Assembly (NCBI RefSeq): GCF_007827555.1
Contig: NZ_VISS01000036.1
Location: 1 to 48,180 of the forward strand
DNA length: 48,180 bases
Source of the DNA: Aeribacillus composti
GTDB lineage: Bacteria; Bacillota; Bacilli; Bacillales; Aeribacillaceae
Direction of reading: 5' to 3'
Part shown: positions 1-9,359 of the stretch, piece after piece
Numbering within the stretch: position 1 is the stretch's first letter
Layout: every line of letters begins with the position of its first letter
The notes under the pieces: generated by a model
Database searches by the model: none
The model's input: the letters and a program-made list of their open reading frames with translations, nothing else
What the model was told of the DNA's origin: nothing
Made by a program: the position numbers and the translations under genes

Positions 1-90
1 AGATAAAAATCGAAAAAATATAAAAGCAAGTGGAGAGAAACGCATTGTTTTTCTCCACTTGCTTCATTTTAGGGACTTATCGGACAGCCC
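1..90. repeat. 90-bp dispersed repeat, copy A (inverted relative to copy B)
   Basis: The reverse complement of these bases matches 34271-34360 at 88 of 90 positions. The copy contains a hairpin whose arms read AGCAAGTGGAGA and TCTCCACTTGCT. Its right edge, read on the minus strand, begins GGGGCTGTCC, which looks like the terminus of several insertion-sequence families. The left edge is cut by the window, so the full element is not visible. It could be an IS end, a MITE-like element or a terminator-carrying repeat. Confidence 0.85.
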
Positions 91-113
91 CTTCTTTTTT
101 TGAAAATTTTTTA

Positions 114-141
114 TTGTGTTTTTTGTGTAATTGTGTATAAT
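114..141 (+). promoter_or_regulatory. Candidate sigma-A promoter for the XRE regulator and pot operon
   Basis: TTGTGT at 114-119 and TATAAT at 136-141 are separated by 16 bp, a good vegetative promoter layout about 90 bp upstream of the regulator start. No experimental start is known; this is inferred from the motif. Confidence 0.45.
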
Positions 142-197
142 AAATCGTCGTGAAATAAACAATTTTCGATAAATATATTAATTTTTTTTGACAAAAA

Positions 198-214
198 GTT
201 TACTAGTATTAAAC
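198..214. promoter_or_regulatory. Imperfect dyad, candidate operator of the XRE-cupin regulator
   Basis: GTTTACTAGTATTAAAC has perfect GTTTA/TAAAC outer arms and further symmetric TA steps inside. It lies immediately upstream of the ribosome binding site of the regulator, where a self-regulating XRE protein would be expected to bind. Binding is inferred. Confidence 0.35.
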
Positions 215-230
215 AAATGAGGTTGTTATG

Positions 231-773
231 ATGAAAATTGGGAGGAAAATTCGAAATTTGCGGATAAAAAAAGGTCTGACGCAAGAAGAGCTAAGCGAAC
301 GAACCGATTTGTCTAAAGGATACATTTCCCAATTGGAAAGAGATTTAAGCTCTCCCTCATTGGAAACGTTTCTGAATATATTGGATGTGCTGGGATGCAA
401 TCCAAAAGATTTTTTCGATGATGAGGATGCCGAGCAAAAAGTAGTTTACGGCAAAGAAGAACGAAAAGTATTTATTGACCAAGAGAGAGGATATAAGGTT
501 GAATGGATTGTTCCTGAATCAAATGAAAAAGAAATGGAGCCGATTCTTTTAACGTTGTTTGAAAAAGGAGAGTTTAAAGTTTTTGAACCATCCTTATCTG
601 AAACGTTTGCCTATGTTTTGAAAGGAACAATAAAAGTTCGGATCGGAACAAAAAAGTATGTGGCAAAGGAAGGAGAATCCATTTATTATCATGCATCCGA
701 TGAGCATCAAATTGTCAATGAGGCAGAAAGCATGTCGCAAGTAATTTTAGTGGCAACTGAATCTTATTTATAA
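231..773 (+). CDS. XRE-family transcriptional regulator with C-terminal cupin domain
   Basis: This 180-aa protein has an N-terminal helix-turn-helix (about residues 5-60, with the typical LTQEELSERTDLSKGYISQL stretch) and a C-terminal RmlC-type cupin barrel (about residues 100-178), the PuuR-like architecture. Regulators of this type often sense a small ligand through the cupin. It lies directly upstream of potABCD on the same strand, so it most likely controls polyamine uptake and itself. ATG 231 is chosen because GAGGT at 219-223 lies 7 nt upstream; ATG 228 is in frame and possible but closer. The potA ribosome binding site begins about 15 nt after the stop, so the five genes probably form one operon. 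The ligand is inferred from context only. Confidence 0.88.
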   Translation: MKIGRKIRNLRIKKGLTQEELSERTDLSKGYISQLERDLSSPSLETFLNILDVLGCNPKDFFDDEDAEQKVVYGKEERKVFIDQERGYKVEWIVPESNEKEMEPILLTLFEKGEFKVFEPSLSETFAYVLKGTIKVRIGTKKYVAKEGESIYYHASDEHQIVNEAESMSQVILVATESYL

Positions 774-800
774 TTCTTGATGCGGTTGGAGGAAACGTTC

Positions 801-1880
801 ATGAACAATAAAACAATTATTCGTTTTGAACAAGTGACAAAAAAATATGATGATGATTTGCCAGTATTGGATAATGTAAGTTTTGAAATCGAACGCGGAA
901 AATTTTACACGTTGCTTGGACCTTCAGGATGCGGAAAAACAACCATTCTCCGTCTAATTGCGGGATTTACGGAACCGACCAGCGGCACGATTTATTTTAA
1001 CGGAAAAAATATTAACCATGTAACGCCGAACAAACGTCAAGTCAATACAGTGTTTCAAGATTATGCCCTTTTTCCGCATCTGAATGTGTTTGAAAATGTT
1101 GCCTTTGGCCTTAGAATTAAAAAAATGAAAAAGGATATCATCGAACAAAAAGTAAAAGATGCCCTTCGTTTTGTAAACTTATCTGGCTATGAACAACGGA
1201 ACATTCAGGAGATGTCAGGAGGACAGCGGCAGCGGGTCGCCATTGCGAGAGCGATAGTCAATGAACCGGAAGTGCTTCTGTTAGACGAACCGTTGTCAGC
1301 TCTTGATTTAAAGCTGCGCACGGAAATGCAGTACGAGCTGCGGGAGCTTCAGCGCCGGCTCGGCATTACATTTATTTTTGTCACACACGACCAAGAGGAA
1401 GCTCTTGCAATGTCTGATGAAATCTTTGTTTTAAATAAGGGGAAAATTCAGCAAAGCGGAACGCCGAAAGATATTTATGATGAACCTGTTAACCGCTTTG
1501 TGGCAGACTTTATCGGAGAATCGAATATTGTCGCAGGAAAAATGATTCAAGATTATCTTGTTGAATTTGTCGGAAAGCAGTTTGAATGTGTTGATAAAGG
1601 CTTTGCTCCGAACGAGGACGTAGAAGTGGTAATTCGACCGGAGGACTTGGAAATAACAACACCTGAAAAAGGAAAGCTGAAGGTTTATGTGGATTCCCAG
1701 CTGTTTAGAGGAGTTCATTATGAAATTTGCTGTTACGATAAGGATGGCAACGAGTGGCTTGTTCATTCTACAAAAAAGGCAGAAGTCGGCGATGAAATTG
1801 GTCTTTATTTTGAACCGGAAGCAATACACGTTATGCGTTTAGAAGAAAATTCTCGTATTGGTGTTGCCGATGAAAAGTAA
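801..1880 (+). CDS. potA: Spermidine/putrescine ABC transporter ATP-binding protein PotA
   Basis: This 359-aa ATPase powers polyamine import through PotBC. Walker [10 protein letters not shown] is at about residues 40-48, the signature [14 protein letters not shown] at about 138-151, and Walker B LLLDEP at about 159-164; the C-terminal third is a TOBE-type domain, as expected for PotA/MalK-class subunits. ATG 801 is chosen because GGAGGA lies 7 nt upstream; an in-frame ATG at 777 lacks such a site. The 3' end overlaps potB, suggesting translational coupling. Family and operon order (regulator, A, B, C, D) support the assignment strongly; substrate preference between spermidine and putrescine cannot be read from the sequence. 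Confidence 0.93.
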   Translation: MNNKTIIRFEQVTKKYDDDLPVLDNVSFEIERGKFYTLLGPSGCGKTTILRLIAGFTEPTSGTIYFNGKNINHVTPNKRQVNTVFQDYALFPHLNVFENVAFGLRIKKMKKDIIEQKVKDALRFVNLSGYEQRNIQEMSGGQRQRVAIARAIVNEPEVLLLDEPLSALDLKLRTEMQYELRELQRRLGITFIFVTHDQEEALAMSDEIFVLNKGKIQQSGTPKDIYDEPVNRFVADFIGESNIVAGKMIQDYLVEFVGKQFECVDKGFAPNEDVEVVIRPEDLEITTPEKGKLKVYVDSQLFRGVHYEICCYDKDGNEWLVHSTKKAEVGDEIGLYFEPEAIHVMRLEENSRIGVADEK

Positions 1881-2661
1881 TATTCGCGCTTTATACTTCT
1901 TACCATATGTGTTATGGATCTTACTATTTGTTGTCGTTCCGATTCTGCTTATCATTTATTATTCGTTTTTTAACATTGAAGGAACATTTTCTTTTGAAAA
2001 CTACGAGAAATTTTTCACGCCGGTCTATTTGAAAATGGCGTTAAGTTCATTTTGGTATGCGTTTTTAATTACAGCCTTTTCGCTATTGATCGCTTATCCG
2101 ACAGCTCTTTTATTAACGAAAACAAAACATAAGCAGCTTTGGCTTTTGTTAATTATTTTGCCGATGTGGATCAATTTGCTGTTAAAAGCATACGCCTTTC
2201 TCGGCATTTTTGGAACCTATGGAATAGCCAATCATTTTTTGGAATTAATTGGTGTCGGTGCTAAACAAATATTGTTTACAGATTTCAGCTTTGTGTTTGT
2301 TTCTGTCTATATTTTCGTTCCATTTATGATTTTGCCGATTTTTAATGCTTTAGAAAAATTAAATCCAACGCTTGTAGATGCAGCTAAGGATCTCGGAGCA
2401 TCCCCTTGGATTACGTTCCGCCGTGTCATTTTTCCGCTGACGCTGGACGGTGTTAAATCCGGATGCCAAGCAGTGTTTATTCCTGCATTATCGTTATTTA
2501 TGATTACCCGCTTGATTGCAGGAAACCGGGTAATTACGCTTGGTACAGCAATAGAGCAGCATTTCCTAGTTACTCAAAACTGGGGAATGGGAGCAACCAT
2601 TGCGGTCTTTTTAATTATTGCAATGGTGATCATCATGTTTTTAACAGGAAATCGGAAGTGA
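1870..2661 (+). CDS. potB: Spermidine/putrescine ABC transporter permease PotB
   Basis: An inner-membrane permease of about 263 aa with six predicted hydrophobic segments. It carries the EAA-type cytoplasmic loop ([23 protein letters not shown], about residues 167-189) through which the permease docks on PotA. The start is not certain: ATG 1870 lies inside the end of potA and has no strong ribosome binding site, and GTG 1861 or TTG 1858 are in-frame alternatives. Overlap with potA suggests coupled translation. It pairs with PotC downstream to form the channel. The C-terminus is short after the last membrane segment, which is ordinary for this family. Confidence 0.9.
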   Translation: MKSNIRALYFLPYVLWILLFVVVPILLIIYYSFFNIEGTFSFENYEKFFTPVYLKMALSSFWYAFLITAFSLLIAYPTALLLTKTKHKQLWLLLIILPMWINLLLKAYAFLGIFGTYGIANHFLELIGVGAKQILFTDFSFVFVSVYIFVPFMILPIFNALEKLNPTLVDAAKDLGASPWITFRRVIFPLTLDGVKSGCQAVFIPALSLFMITRLIAGNRVITLGTAIEQHFLVTQNWGMGATIAVFLIIAMVIIMFLTGNRK

Positions 2662-2671
2662 GGGATGAAAA

Positions 2672-3475
2672 ATGAACAGAAAATGGAAGGTTTCAAATAT
2701 ATATTTAATCATCGTATTTTTCATCTTATACGCTCCGATTTTCTACCTTATTTATTACTCGTTTAACAGCGGCGGAAAAATGCATCATTTTGAAAATTTT
2801 ACGTTGGACTGGTATAAAGAAGTCCTGCAAAATGTGCGTCTGTTGATTATTGTACTGAATACGATTGTAATTGCTTTGCTTTCTGCGGCGATTTCAACGA
2901 TCATCGGCGTTTTCGGTGCGCTCGCCATTTACTCCGTCAAAACAAGACGGGTGAAAAATACATTGCTTTCGTTAAATAATGTTCTATTAGTCAGTCCTGA
3001 TGTCATCATCGGAGCTTCCTTTTTAATTTTGTTTACCATTGTCGGCATTCAGCTTGGTTTTATTTCTGTTTTGCTGTCTCATATCGCCTTTAGTGTGCCG
3101 ATTGTCGTATTGATGGTATTGCCAAAGCTTCAGGAAATGAGCCCGACATTAATCGATGCGGCAAGAGATTTAGGGGCGAGCCAGTGGAATGTCATAACAA
3201 AAGTAGTAATTCCCTATATTACCCCTGGGATTTTTGCTGGATTTTTTATGGCTTTAACCTATTCTTTGGACGATTTCGCCGTTACATTCTTTGTTACTGG
3301 AAATGGTTTTTCCACTTTATCTGTTGAAATATATTCAATGGCTCGACAAGGCATTTCTCTTACCATTAATGCTTTGTCAACACTCATTTTCCTATTAACG
3401 ATTTTGCTTGTAATCGGCTATTATTTCATCACGCTGCGCTATAATCGTCCGGGAAGATTGGGGGGACGGAAATGA
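2672..3475 (+). CDS. potC: Spermidine/putrescine ABC transporter permease PotC
   Basis: The second permease (267 aa) of the polyamine importer, with six predicted membrane helices. The EAA loop is visible as LIDAARDLGASQWNVITKVV at about residues 160-179. ATG 2672 follows a GAGGG-type ribosome binding site and sits 10 nt after the potB stop. The last 4 nt overlap the first codon of potD (ATGA), a classic coupled junction. Together with PotB it forms the transmembrane path, energised by PotA and fed by PotD. Confidence 0.92.
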   Translation: MNRKWKVSNIYLIIVFFILYAPIFYLIYYSFNSGGKMHHFENFTLDWYKEVLQNVRLLIIVLNTIVIALLSAAISTIIGVFGALAIYSVKTRRVKNTLLSLNNVLLVSPDVIIGASFLILFTIVGIQLGFISVLLSHIAFSVPIVVLMVLPKLQEMSPTLIDAARDLGASQWNVITKVVIPYITPGIFAGFFMALTYSLDDFAVTFFVTGNGFSTLSVEIYSMARQGISLTINALSTLIFLLTILLVIGYYFITLRYNRPGRLGGRK

Positions 3476-4545
3476 AAAAAATTGTGCAGATGTTTGCGAT
3501 AGTATTTATCGCTTCGTTTGCCATCCTGTTTTTTATTGCGAGACTGAATGCATCTGAAGGCTACTCCGGTGATAATACCCTTACGATTTACAACTGGGGA
3601 GAATATATTGATCCGGAATTGATCGACCGTTTTGAAAAAGAAACAGGTATAAAAGTGATTTACCAAACATTTGATTCAAATGAAGCGATGATGACAAAAA
3701 TTTCCCAAGGAGGAACAACATTTGATATTGCCGTCCCTTCTGAGTATGCCATTAGCAAAATGAAGGAAGAAGGTCTTCTTATTCCGATTGATCATTCGAA
3801 AATTCCTAATTTAAAATATATCAACCCCCGTTTTCTAAATTTATCGTTTGATCCGGGGAATAAATATTCCATTCCATATTTTTGGGGAACGGTCGGCATT
3901 TTGTATAATCCGGAAGCTCTCGGGGGAAAAAAGATCGACAGCTGGAATGATTTATGGGATAAAGATATGAAAAATCAAATACTTCTTGTCGACGGCGCCC
4001 GAGAGGTAATCGGAATGGGGTTGAACAGTCTTGGCTACTCGTTAAATGATACGAACAAAGACCATTTGCTAGAAGCGAAAAAGAAACTGGATAAACTGAC
4101 TCCAAACGTGAAGGCGATCGTTGGAGATGAAATCAAAATGCTGATGGCAAACGAAGAAGCCGGCGCCGCTCTCGTCTGGTCGGGAGATGCTGCAGATATC
4201 ATGTGGGAAAATGAGAAGCTAGATTACGTGGTGCCGAAAGAAGGCTCTAATCTTTGGTTTGATAATATGGTTATTCCGAAAACGGCCAAAAACATAGAAG
4301 GCGCTCATAAATTTATCAACTTTATGCTAGACCCGAAAGTGGCTGCGCAAAATGCTGAATATGTCGGCTACTCTACTCCAAATGAAAAGGCGCTTGAATA
4401 CTTGCCGAAAGAGATTTCTGAAGATGAGCGGTTTTACCCGTCCCCTGAATTAACGGATAAATTGGAAGTGTATGAAAACCTAGGGAAACGAATGCTTTCC
4501 TATTATAATGATTTATTTTTAGAATTTAAAATGCACTCGAAATAA
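3472..4545 (+). CDS. potD: Extracytoplasmic polyamine-binding protein PotD, membrane-anchored form
   Basis: A periplasmic-binding-protein type 2 fold of 357 aa; the mature part starts near LTIYNWGEYIDPELIDRFEK, the usual PotD/PotF opening. It captures spermidine or putrescine outside the membrane and delivers it to PotBC. The N-terminus is a single hydrophobic segment (about residues 5-24) with no lipobox cysteine, so the protein is either signal-anchored or cleaved by an ordinary signal peptidase rather than lipidated. ATG 3472 overlaps the potC stop and follows GGGGGGA. A strong terminator follows at 4551-4590, closing the operon. Confidence 0.92.
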   Translation: MKKIVQMFAIVFIASFAILFFIARLNASEGYSGDNTLTIYNWGEYIDPELIDRFEKETGIKVIYQTFDSNEAMMTKISQGGTTFDIAVPSEYAISKMKEEGLLIPIDHSKIPNLKYINPRFLNLSFDPGNKYSIPYFWGTVGILYNPEALGGKKIDSWNDLWDKDMKNQILLVDGAREVIGMGLNSLGYSLNDTNKDHLLEAKKKLDKLTPNVKAIVGDEIKMLMANEEAGAALVWSGDAADIMWENEKLDYVVPKEGSNLWFDNMVIPKTAKNIEGAHKFINFMLDPKVAAQNAEYVGYSTPNEKALEYLPKEISEDERFYPSPELTDKLEVYENLGKRMLSYYNDLFLEFKMHSK

Positions 4546-4550
4546 AAGGA

Positions 4551-4590
4551 AACCATCGCCATCCTCAATTTGGAAGGCGATGGTTTTTTA
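4551..4590 (+). terminator. Rho-independent terminator of the pot operon
   Basis: A perfect 10-bp stem, AACCATCGCC (4551-4560) with GGCGATGGTT (4576-4585), continues into a T run. It starts 5 nt after the potD stop. Confidence 0.92.
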
Positions 4591-4839
4591 ATGATTTTTG
4601 CGAAATCTGATCTTTGAAGCAAGAACGAGCTGTTGTTGGAAAAATATACAGCATAACCCTATCTTTATGCGGCTGTAAAAATAGACGTATAGTAGATGTA
4701 ATTGGCACGTTGAAGGCAGCCGTTTGCAGCATAGAAAAAATGCGCATATGGGCTTTTAAAATCGAAAACAAGAATCGGCACTTTGCCGGTTTCTGCTCAT
4801 CGCGCTCACCTTTAAAAGAGTGTGGTTATGAACATTTCC

Positions 4840-5808
4840 TTAGCTGCTGCCGCATCCTCCGCCGCAGCTGCTTCCGCAATTTGAACTGGAGCATCCTGAA
4901 GAAGAGCATCCGGAACCCCCTGAATGATCATTGGAATCGCTGAGCGCAGCCCCGCATGCATAAACAGAACCTCCGCTTGTCCCTGCATCCTTATTCAAAA
5001 GCTGCGACATTTTTTCTGTATAACTATCCTGCTCGTACAGCGATAAAAATACCATAGCCGGCAGCAGCATCGAGTACGTATCGTCTGTTTTTATTTCCTT
5101 GCGGAGCGATTTGTTTTGCCGTTTCATTACTTCTGCTTTTTCAATATCGTTTTTCAGCTGTTCAAGCAGCTTTGTTTGTAATGGTTTGATCGGGTCAAAC
5201 GAACGAAAATATTTATCAAACAGTTTTTCGTCACTAGCTGAGCGAACTTCTTCCAAAAGAGTTTTGCTTAGCGGATTTTTTAAAAAGCCTCCCCACAGCT
5301 TCGTGCTGTTTGGATAGATTTCAAATAAGTGCAAATACATCCAATCAAAAAGGGCTCTTTCATGGGGAATCGGTGTCCGTTCCACATTAGGGCTGTGATG
5401 CAGAAATGATCCAAAAAATTTTTTTGAAAAATTTTCGTATTCTTTCGTAAACATAATCATTTCATGCCATATTTCATCCACTTCATCGCTGAACATTGGA
5501 ACTGATTTTAAAATTCCTGCCAATAAAAAATATCTTTTTAATTCAAATAGGCGCCAGTTAAAGTCCGTTTCGGTCCAATTAGGATGATTTGCTAACACTC
5601 TTTTCTTTACTTTTTCCATATATTCTGAGTTTAGAGAGTCTTCCAAACGAGAGATAATTGGCAGCCCTTCTGGAATGCGGCAGGCTAATTCTGTCGGGAC
5701 AGCCTCTTGAACAAGCTTTAATGATCTTTTTTTCTTCGTTTTATTGATATTGACAACGATGAACATGATGAAAATACCAATGATCAATCCTACTAAAAGC
5801 TCAGTCAT
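4840..5808 (-). CDS. Membrane-anchored protein with glycine-rich-domain-protein-like core and Cys/Gly/Ser-rich tail
   Basis: Function unknown. The 322-aa product has one N-terminal membrane helix (about residues 4-22), a basic KKKRS stop-transfer, and a soluble helical core. It ends in a low-complexity tail of about 35 residues with repeated SGCSSSGC- and CGGGC-like units. Around residues 111-133 the DEIWHEM...YENFSKKFFG motif resembles the WH motif of the plant and bacterial glycine-rich domain-containing protein family. Cys/Gly-rich tails of this type also occur in TIGR04222 membrane proteins. ATG 5808 is chosen because GGAGGG lies 5 nt upstream; an upstream extension to 5826 has no ribosome binding site. 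It is monocistronic, between the pot terminator and a divergent MFS gene. The cysteines might bind metal or become lipidated or cross-linked; that is a guess. Confidence 0.72.
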   Translation of the reverse strand: MTELLVGLIIGIFIMFIVVNINKTKKKRSLKLVQEAVPTELACRIPEGLPIISRLEDSLNSEYMEKVKKRVLANHPNWTETDFNWRLFELKRYFLLAGILKSVPMFSDEVDEIWHEMIMFTKEYENFSKKFFGSFLHHSPNVERTPIPHERALFDWMYLHLFEIYPNSTKLWGGFLKNPLSKTLLEEVRSASDEKLFDKYFRSFDPIKPLQTKLLEQLKNDIEKAEVMKRQNKSLRKEIKTDDTYSMLLPAMVFLSLYEQDSYTEKMSQLLNKDAGTSGGSVYACGAALSDSNDHSGGSGCSSSGCSSSNCGSSCGGGCGSS

Positions 5809-5967
5809 AATATCCCTCCACAACACTATATATATCTTATTATACTATTGGAATAGGAAATTTATAGAAACGATTTTCGTGCAACTTGAATATTGTAAAA
5901 TTTCAAAAATATCGTAAAATGGAAAGAGAAAAAAATTCCTATTTAATCATATAGAAAGGTTTTGGCG

Positions 5968-7170
5968 ATGAACGTTCAAAAAATAAATATAGCAGGGAAA
6001 AAAGATCATATCATTTTTTTAACAGTTATCTTTTGCTTTTGGTTTTCCATTTATATTTATGTTCCAATCTTTGGGGTTTATTTAGAACATTTGCAGTTTG
6101 ATTATTCACTTGTTGGCATTATTTTTGGCAGTTACGGCATCACCCAGATTTTAATTCGTTTGCCTCTTGGAGTTTTATCAGATTATTTAGGGCAAATGAG
6201 AAAAGGAATGCTTATAGCTGGTTTTTTTATGGCGTTTGCCAGCGGAATCCTGTTTCTTTTCTTTCAATCATTTATCCCGATTTTTATTGCAAGACTTCTT
6301 TCAGGAATTACCGCGTCGATGTGGGTAATGGCTACTACATTATACGCTCAATATTTTACGGAAAGTCAATCTTCCAAAGCGATGGGAATTCTCCAGTTTA
6401 TGACGGTCGTTTCCCAATTTATTAGCATGGCGATCAGCGGGAAAATTGTAGAGTGGTTCGGCTGGGAAATGCCGTTTCTCATTGGGACCGTCATGGCTTT
6501 GATTGGTCTTATTCTTTCATTTCGCATTAAAGAAATCGGCGATAAGGTGAATCTTATTGATTTCAAATATATGAGTCAATTAAAATATGTTCTCGGCATC
6601 AAGCCGCTTTGGGGCATCTCAGCTTTATCGCTTGCCGGACACGGAATTTTGTTTATGACGATTTTTGGATTTACACCGGTTTATGTCTCGAAAATCGGAT
6701 TTAGTGAGTCCGTGTTTTTTTGGGTCGTCACTTCCTTTTTTATTCCGCATGCAGCTGCATCATTGCTGCTTGCCTATTTTCCTGTTCGAAAGCAAAAACA
6801 ACTGCTTTTGCTTTCATTTATTTTAAGCGGATTATTTCATCTTCTGTTGCCGTTGTCAAATTCGATTCTATGGATTTGCTTCATGCATATTTTCATAGGG
6901 TTTTGGCTTGGTTTTATTTTTCCGCTGCTGCTTGCGATGGTTATTCAAAGCTGTCAAGAAGCATATCGGACGACCGCAATGGGTTTTTATCAATCATTTT
7001 ATGCAATCGGCATTTTCACTGGTCCGATGTTAGCGGGCTTTATTGCAGATCACATCGGTTTTTATGAAGTGTTTCTTGCAACCGGCCTGTTTGCCTTTGC
7101 AGCTGCTTTTCTGTCTTTATTCATTCCAAGCTCTCGCATGGAAAGGAAAGCGGAGCGAATCTCTTCGTAA
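5968..7170 (+). CDS. Major facilitator superfamily transporter
   Basis: A 400-aa protein with about twelve hydrophobic segments. It carries the MFS motif A-like loop (LGVLSDYLGQMRKG at about residues 70-83) between helices 2 and 3 and a repeat-like counterpart in the second half. ATG 5968 is chosen because AGAAAGGT lies 7 nt upstream; the in-frame TTG 5962 is too close. The set of residues resembles Bacillus YfkF-type drug or sugar exporters, but the substrate cannot be inferred. It is divergent from the Cys-rich membrane protein and stands alone. Confidence 0.82.
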   Translation: MNVQKINIAGKKDHIIFLTVIFCFWFSIYIYVPIFGVYLEHLQFDYSLVGIIFGSYGITQILIRLPLGVLSDYLGQMRKGMLIAGFFMAFASGILFLFFQSFIPIFIARLLSGITASMWVMATTLYAQYFTESQSSKAMGILQFMTVVSQFISMAISGKIVEWFGWEMPFLIGTVMALIGLILSFRIKEIGDKVNLIDFKYMSQLKYVLGIKPLWGISALSLAGHGILFMTIFGFTPVYVSKIGFSESVFFWVVTSFFIPHAAASLLLAYFPVRKQKQLLLLSFILSGLFHLLLPLSNSILWICFMHIFIGFWLGFIFPLLLAMVIQSCQEAYRTTAMGFYQSFYAIGIFTGPMLAGFIADHIGFYEVFLATGLFAFAAAFLSLFIPSSRMERKAERISS

Positions 7171-7510
7171 AGAGATGAAGTGAAATACGAACATTTTTTC
7201 ATATTAGCGTTGAATCATATATTGCTTGGGAATATGAATGACATCTTATCATAAATGAAAATGCCTTGCTGTTTTTGCACGGAGAGATCAACGGTCTTTT
7301 TCATCTATGTATGTTGTTTTTTCAGTTTCCATTCGATAGCTTCCATAAGAACCTTTCAATTTGTAGCGGCTGAGCTATATTTGCTCAGCCGTTTTTTTCT
7401 GCCAATTTTTTTAACAACTTGTCAAAGAAAATAAACAGAACAAAATGAAAAAAATAGTGGCTAATTGATAATAAACGGGGTTCATTGATTGATAGATCAA
7501 CGGTTTCAAA
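7171..7510. other. Intergenic stretch between MFS gene and katA
   Basis: The 450 bp between the two genes contain no open frame I can support. The only structure in the first part is the terminator at 7367-7398. The last 110 bp hold the katA control region described separately. Confidence 0.6.
7367..7398 (+). terminator. Rho-independent terminator
   Basis: CGGCTGAGC (7367-7375) pairs with GCTCAGCCG (7383-7391), followed by TTTTTTT. It lies about 200 bp after the MFS stop and upstream of the katA promoter, insulating katA. Confidence 0.88.
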
Positions 7511-7518
7511 CTATTTTA

Positions 7519-7533
7519 TTAAAATTATTATAA
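7519..7533. promoter_or_regulatory. PerR box upstream of katA
   Basis: TTAAAATTATTATAA matches the Bacillus PerR consensus (TTATAATNATTATAA) at all positions but one. It lies just upstream of the -35 element of katA, so PerR can be expected to repress until peroxide oxidises it. Confidence 0.75.
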
Positions 7534-7540
7534 TTTACTA

Positions 7541-7568
7541 TTGATTTTTAATTAAAATATGTTATCAT
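7541..7568 (+). promoter_or_regulatory. katA promoter
   Basis: TTGATT at 7541-7546 and TATCAT at 7563-7568 are separated by 16 bp. PerR-like boxes flank the promoter on both sides. Confidence 0.6.
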
Positions 7569-7572
7569 ATAG

Positions 7573-7587
7573 TTGTAATAATTAGAG
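7573..7587. promoter_or_regulatory. Second, weaker PerR-like box in the katA leader
   Basis: TTGTAATAATTAGAG matches 11 of 14 defined positions of the PerR consensus. It overlaps the expected transcription start, where bound repressor would block polymerase. Confidence 0.5.
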
Positions 7588-7620
7588 AAATATTATTTTA
7601 AATTATGAGGTGATCGGTAA

Positions 7621-9084
7621 ATGGGAGAGAATAAAAAGCTTACGACGAGCTGGGGTGCTCCTGTAGGGGACAATCAAAATTCGATGACAGCAGGCCATCG
7701 AGGTCCGACATTAATTCAAGACGTACATCTTCTGGAAAAACTAGCCCATTTTAATAGAGAAAGAGTTCCTGAACGAGTTGTTCACGCAAAAGGTGCCGGT
7801 GCTCACGGATACTTTGAAGTGACAAATGATATGTCAAAATATACGAAAGCGAAAGTCTTCAACGGAGTAGGCAAGCGAACACCAGTATTTGTCAGATTCT
7901 CAACTGTTGCAGGTGAGCTTGGCTCCGCTGATACGGTCCGCGATCCGCGCGGTTTTGCCGTTAAGTTTTACACAGAAGAAGGAAACTATGACATCGTAGG
8001 AAACAACACGCCGATTTTCTTCATTCGCGATGCGATTAAATTCCCTGATTTTATCCACACACAAAAACGCGATCCAAAAACACATTTGAAAAATCCTACT
8101 GCCGTATGGGATTTTTGGTCTCTATCGCCTGAATCATTGCACCAAGTAACTTATTTGATGGGAGATCGCGGAATTCCGGCAACATACCGTCATATGAATG
8201 GTTATGGAAGCCATACATTTAAATGGACAAACGAAGACGGGGAAAGCGTCTGGATCAAATATCATTTCAAAACTGACCAAGGTATAAAAAACCTTGATAC
8301 GAAAACAGCTGTAAAAATTGCCGGAGAAAATCCGGATTATCATACAGAGGATTTATTCAATGCGATTGAAAACGGAGACTATCCTTCTTGGACGCTTTAT
8401 GTGCAAATCATGCCGCTTGAAGATGCCAACACATACAGATGGGATCCATTTGACGTGACAAAAGTATGGTCTCACAAAGATTATCCATTAATTGAAGTAG
8501 GAAAATTAGTATTAAATAAAAACCCTGAAAACTATTTTGCAGAAGTTGAGCAAGCTGCATTCTCACCGGGAAACCTAGTTCCAGGAGTCGATGTATCGCC
8601 GGACAAAATGCTGCAAGGTCGTCTCTTTGCATATCATGATGCACATCGCTACCGCATCGGGGCAAACTATAACTCACTTCCAATCAACCGTCCGCGGGTT
8701 GAAGTGAACAACTATCAACGCGATGGATTTATGCGCTTTGACTCAAATGGCGGAGGCTCTGTATATTATGAACCAAACAGCTTCGGCGGTCCAAAAGAAA
8801 CACCTGAAGCAAAACAAGCATCATACCCAGTATCAGGTGTTGCGGAAAACGTTCCTTATGACCATGATGACCATTATACTCAAGCGGGCGACTTATACCG
8901 TCTCATGAGTGAAGATGAAAGAGTACGTCTTATTGAAAATATTGTAAATTCAATGAAGCCAGTTAAGCTGGAAGAAATAAAACTCCGCCAAATCGGCCAC
9001 TTCTACAAAGCAGATCCTGAATATGGCACCCGCGTTGCAGAAGGTCTTGGTTTGCAAGTGCCTGAAGAAGTAAAAAAAGGTTAA
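7621..9084 (+). CDS. katA: Vegetative heme catalase KatA
   Basis: A small-subunit monofunctional catalase of 487 aa, close to the length of Bacillus KatA, which converts hydrogen peroxide to water and oxygen. The distal heme residues are visible: His55 in [12 protein letters not shown] and Asn128 in VGNNTPIFF. The proximal heme ligand Tyr338 lies in [14 protein letters not shown]. There is no signal peptide, so it is cytoplasmic. ATG 7621 follows GAGGTGAT. Two PerR-type boxes flank the promoter, as known for katA in Bacillus, implying induction by peroxide. A terminator follows at 9102-9150. Confidence 0.97.
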   Translation: MGENKKLTTSWGAPVGDNQNSMTAGHRGPTLIQDVHLLEKLAHFNRERVPERVVHAKGAGAHGYFEVTNDMSKYTKAKVFNGVGKRTPVFVRFSTVAGELGSADTVRDPRGFAVKFYTEEGNYDIVGNNTPIFFIRDAIKFPDFIHTQKRDPKTHLKNPTAVWDFWSLSPESLHQVTYLMGDRGIPATYRHMNGYGSHTFKWTNEDGESVWIKYHFKTDQGIKNLDTKTAVKIAGENPDYHTEDLFNAIENGDYPSWTLYVQIMPLEDANTYRWDPFDVTKVWSHKDYPLIEVGKLVLNKNPENYFAEVEQAAFSPGNLVPGVDVSPDKMLQGRLFAYHDAHRYRIGANYNSLPINRPRVEVNNYQRDGFMRFDSNGGGSVYYEPNSFGGPKETPEAKQASYPVSGVAENVPYDHDDHYTQAGDLYRLMSEDERVRLIENIVNSMKPVKLEEIKLRQIGHFYKADPEYGTRVAEGLGLQVPEEVKKG

Positions 9085-9101
9085 TAAATATTTCATAGCT
9101 G

Positions 9102-9150
9102 GACGATCTCGGAAGGTTCAAACGAACTTTTCGGGGTCGTCTTAATTTTT
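9102..9150 (+). terminator. Terminator after katA
   Basis: GACGATCTCGGAAG and CTTTTCGGGGTCGTC form a long stem with G-U pairs, followed by TTAATTTTTG. Imperfect but well placed 17 nt after the stop. Confidence 0.7.
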
Positions 9151-9359
9151 GTCACTTTCGAAAAAATATTTGGAATTACAACCTGCTTGCTTGTGAATGC
9201 GTCAGCTTTCAAACAATAGTTGGAATTACCACACGTCCCATAAAAACATATAATTGCCTTCTTTAATAGGGAAAAGTAAAAATAGTTAAAAAATTTTTTA
9301 TAAAGTTGTATGATGGAAAATATAAATAGTTTCGTTCATACTTTTTGGAGGCTATGCTT

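Noticed and set aside
4614-4943. 109-codon plus-strand frame after the pot terminator
   Set aside because: Its second part runs antisense to the Cys-rich tail of the 4840-5808 gene, and it lacks a ribosome binding site.
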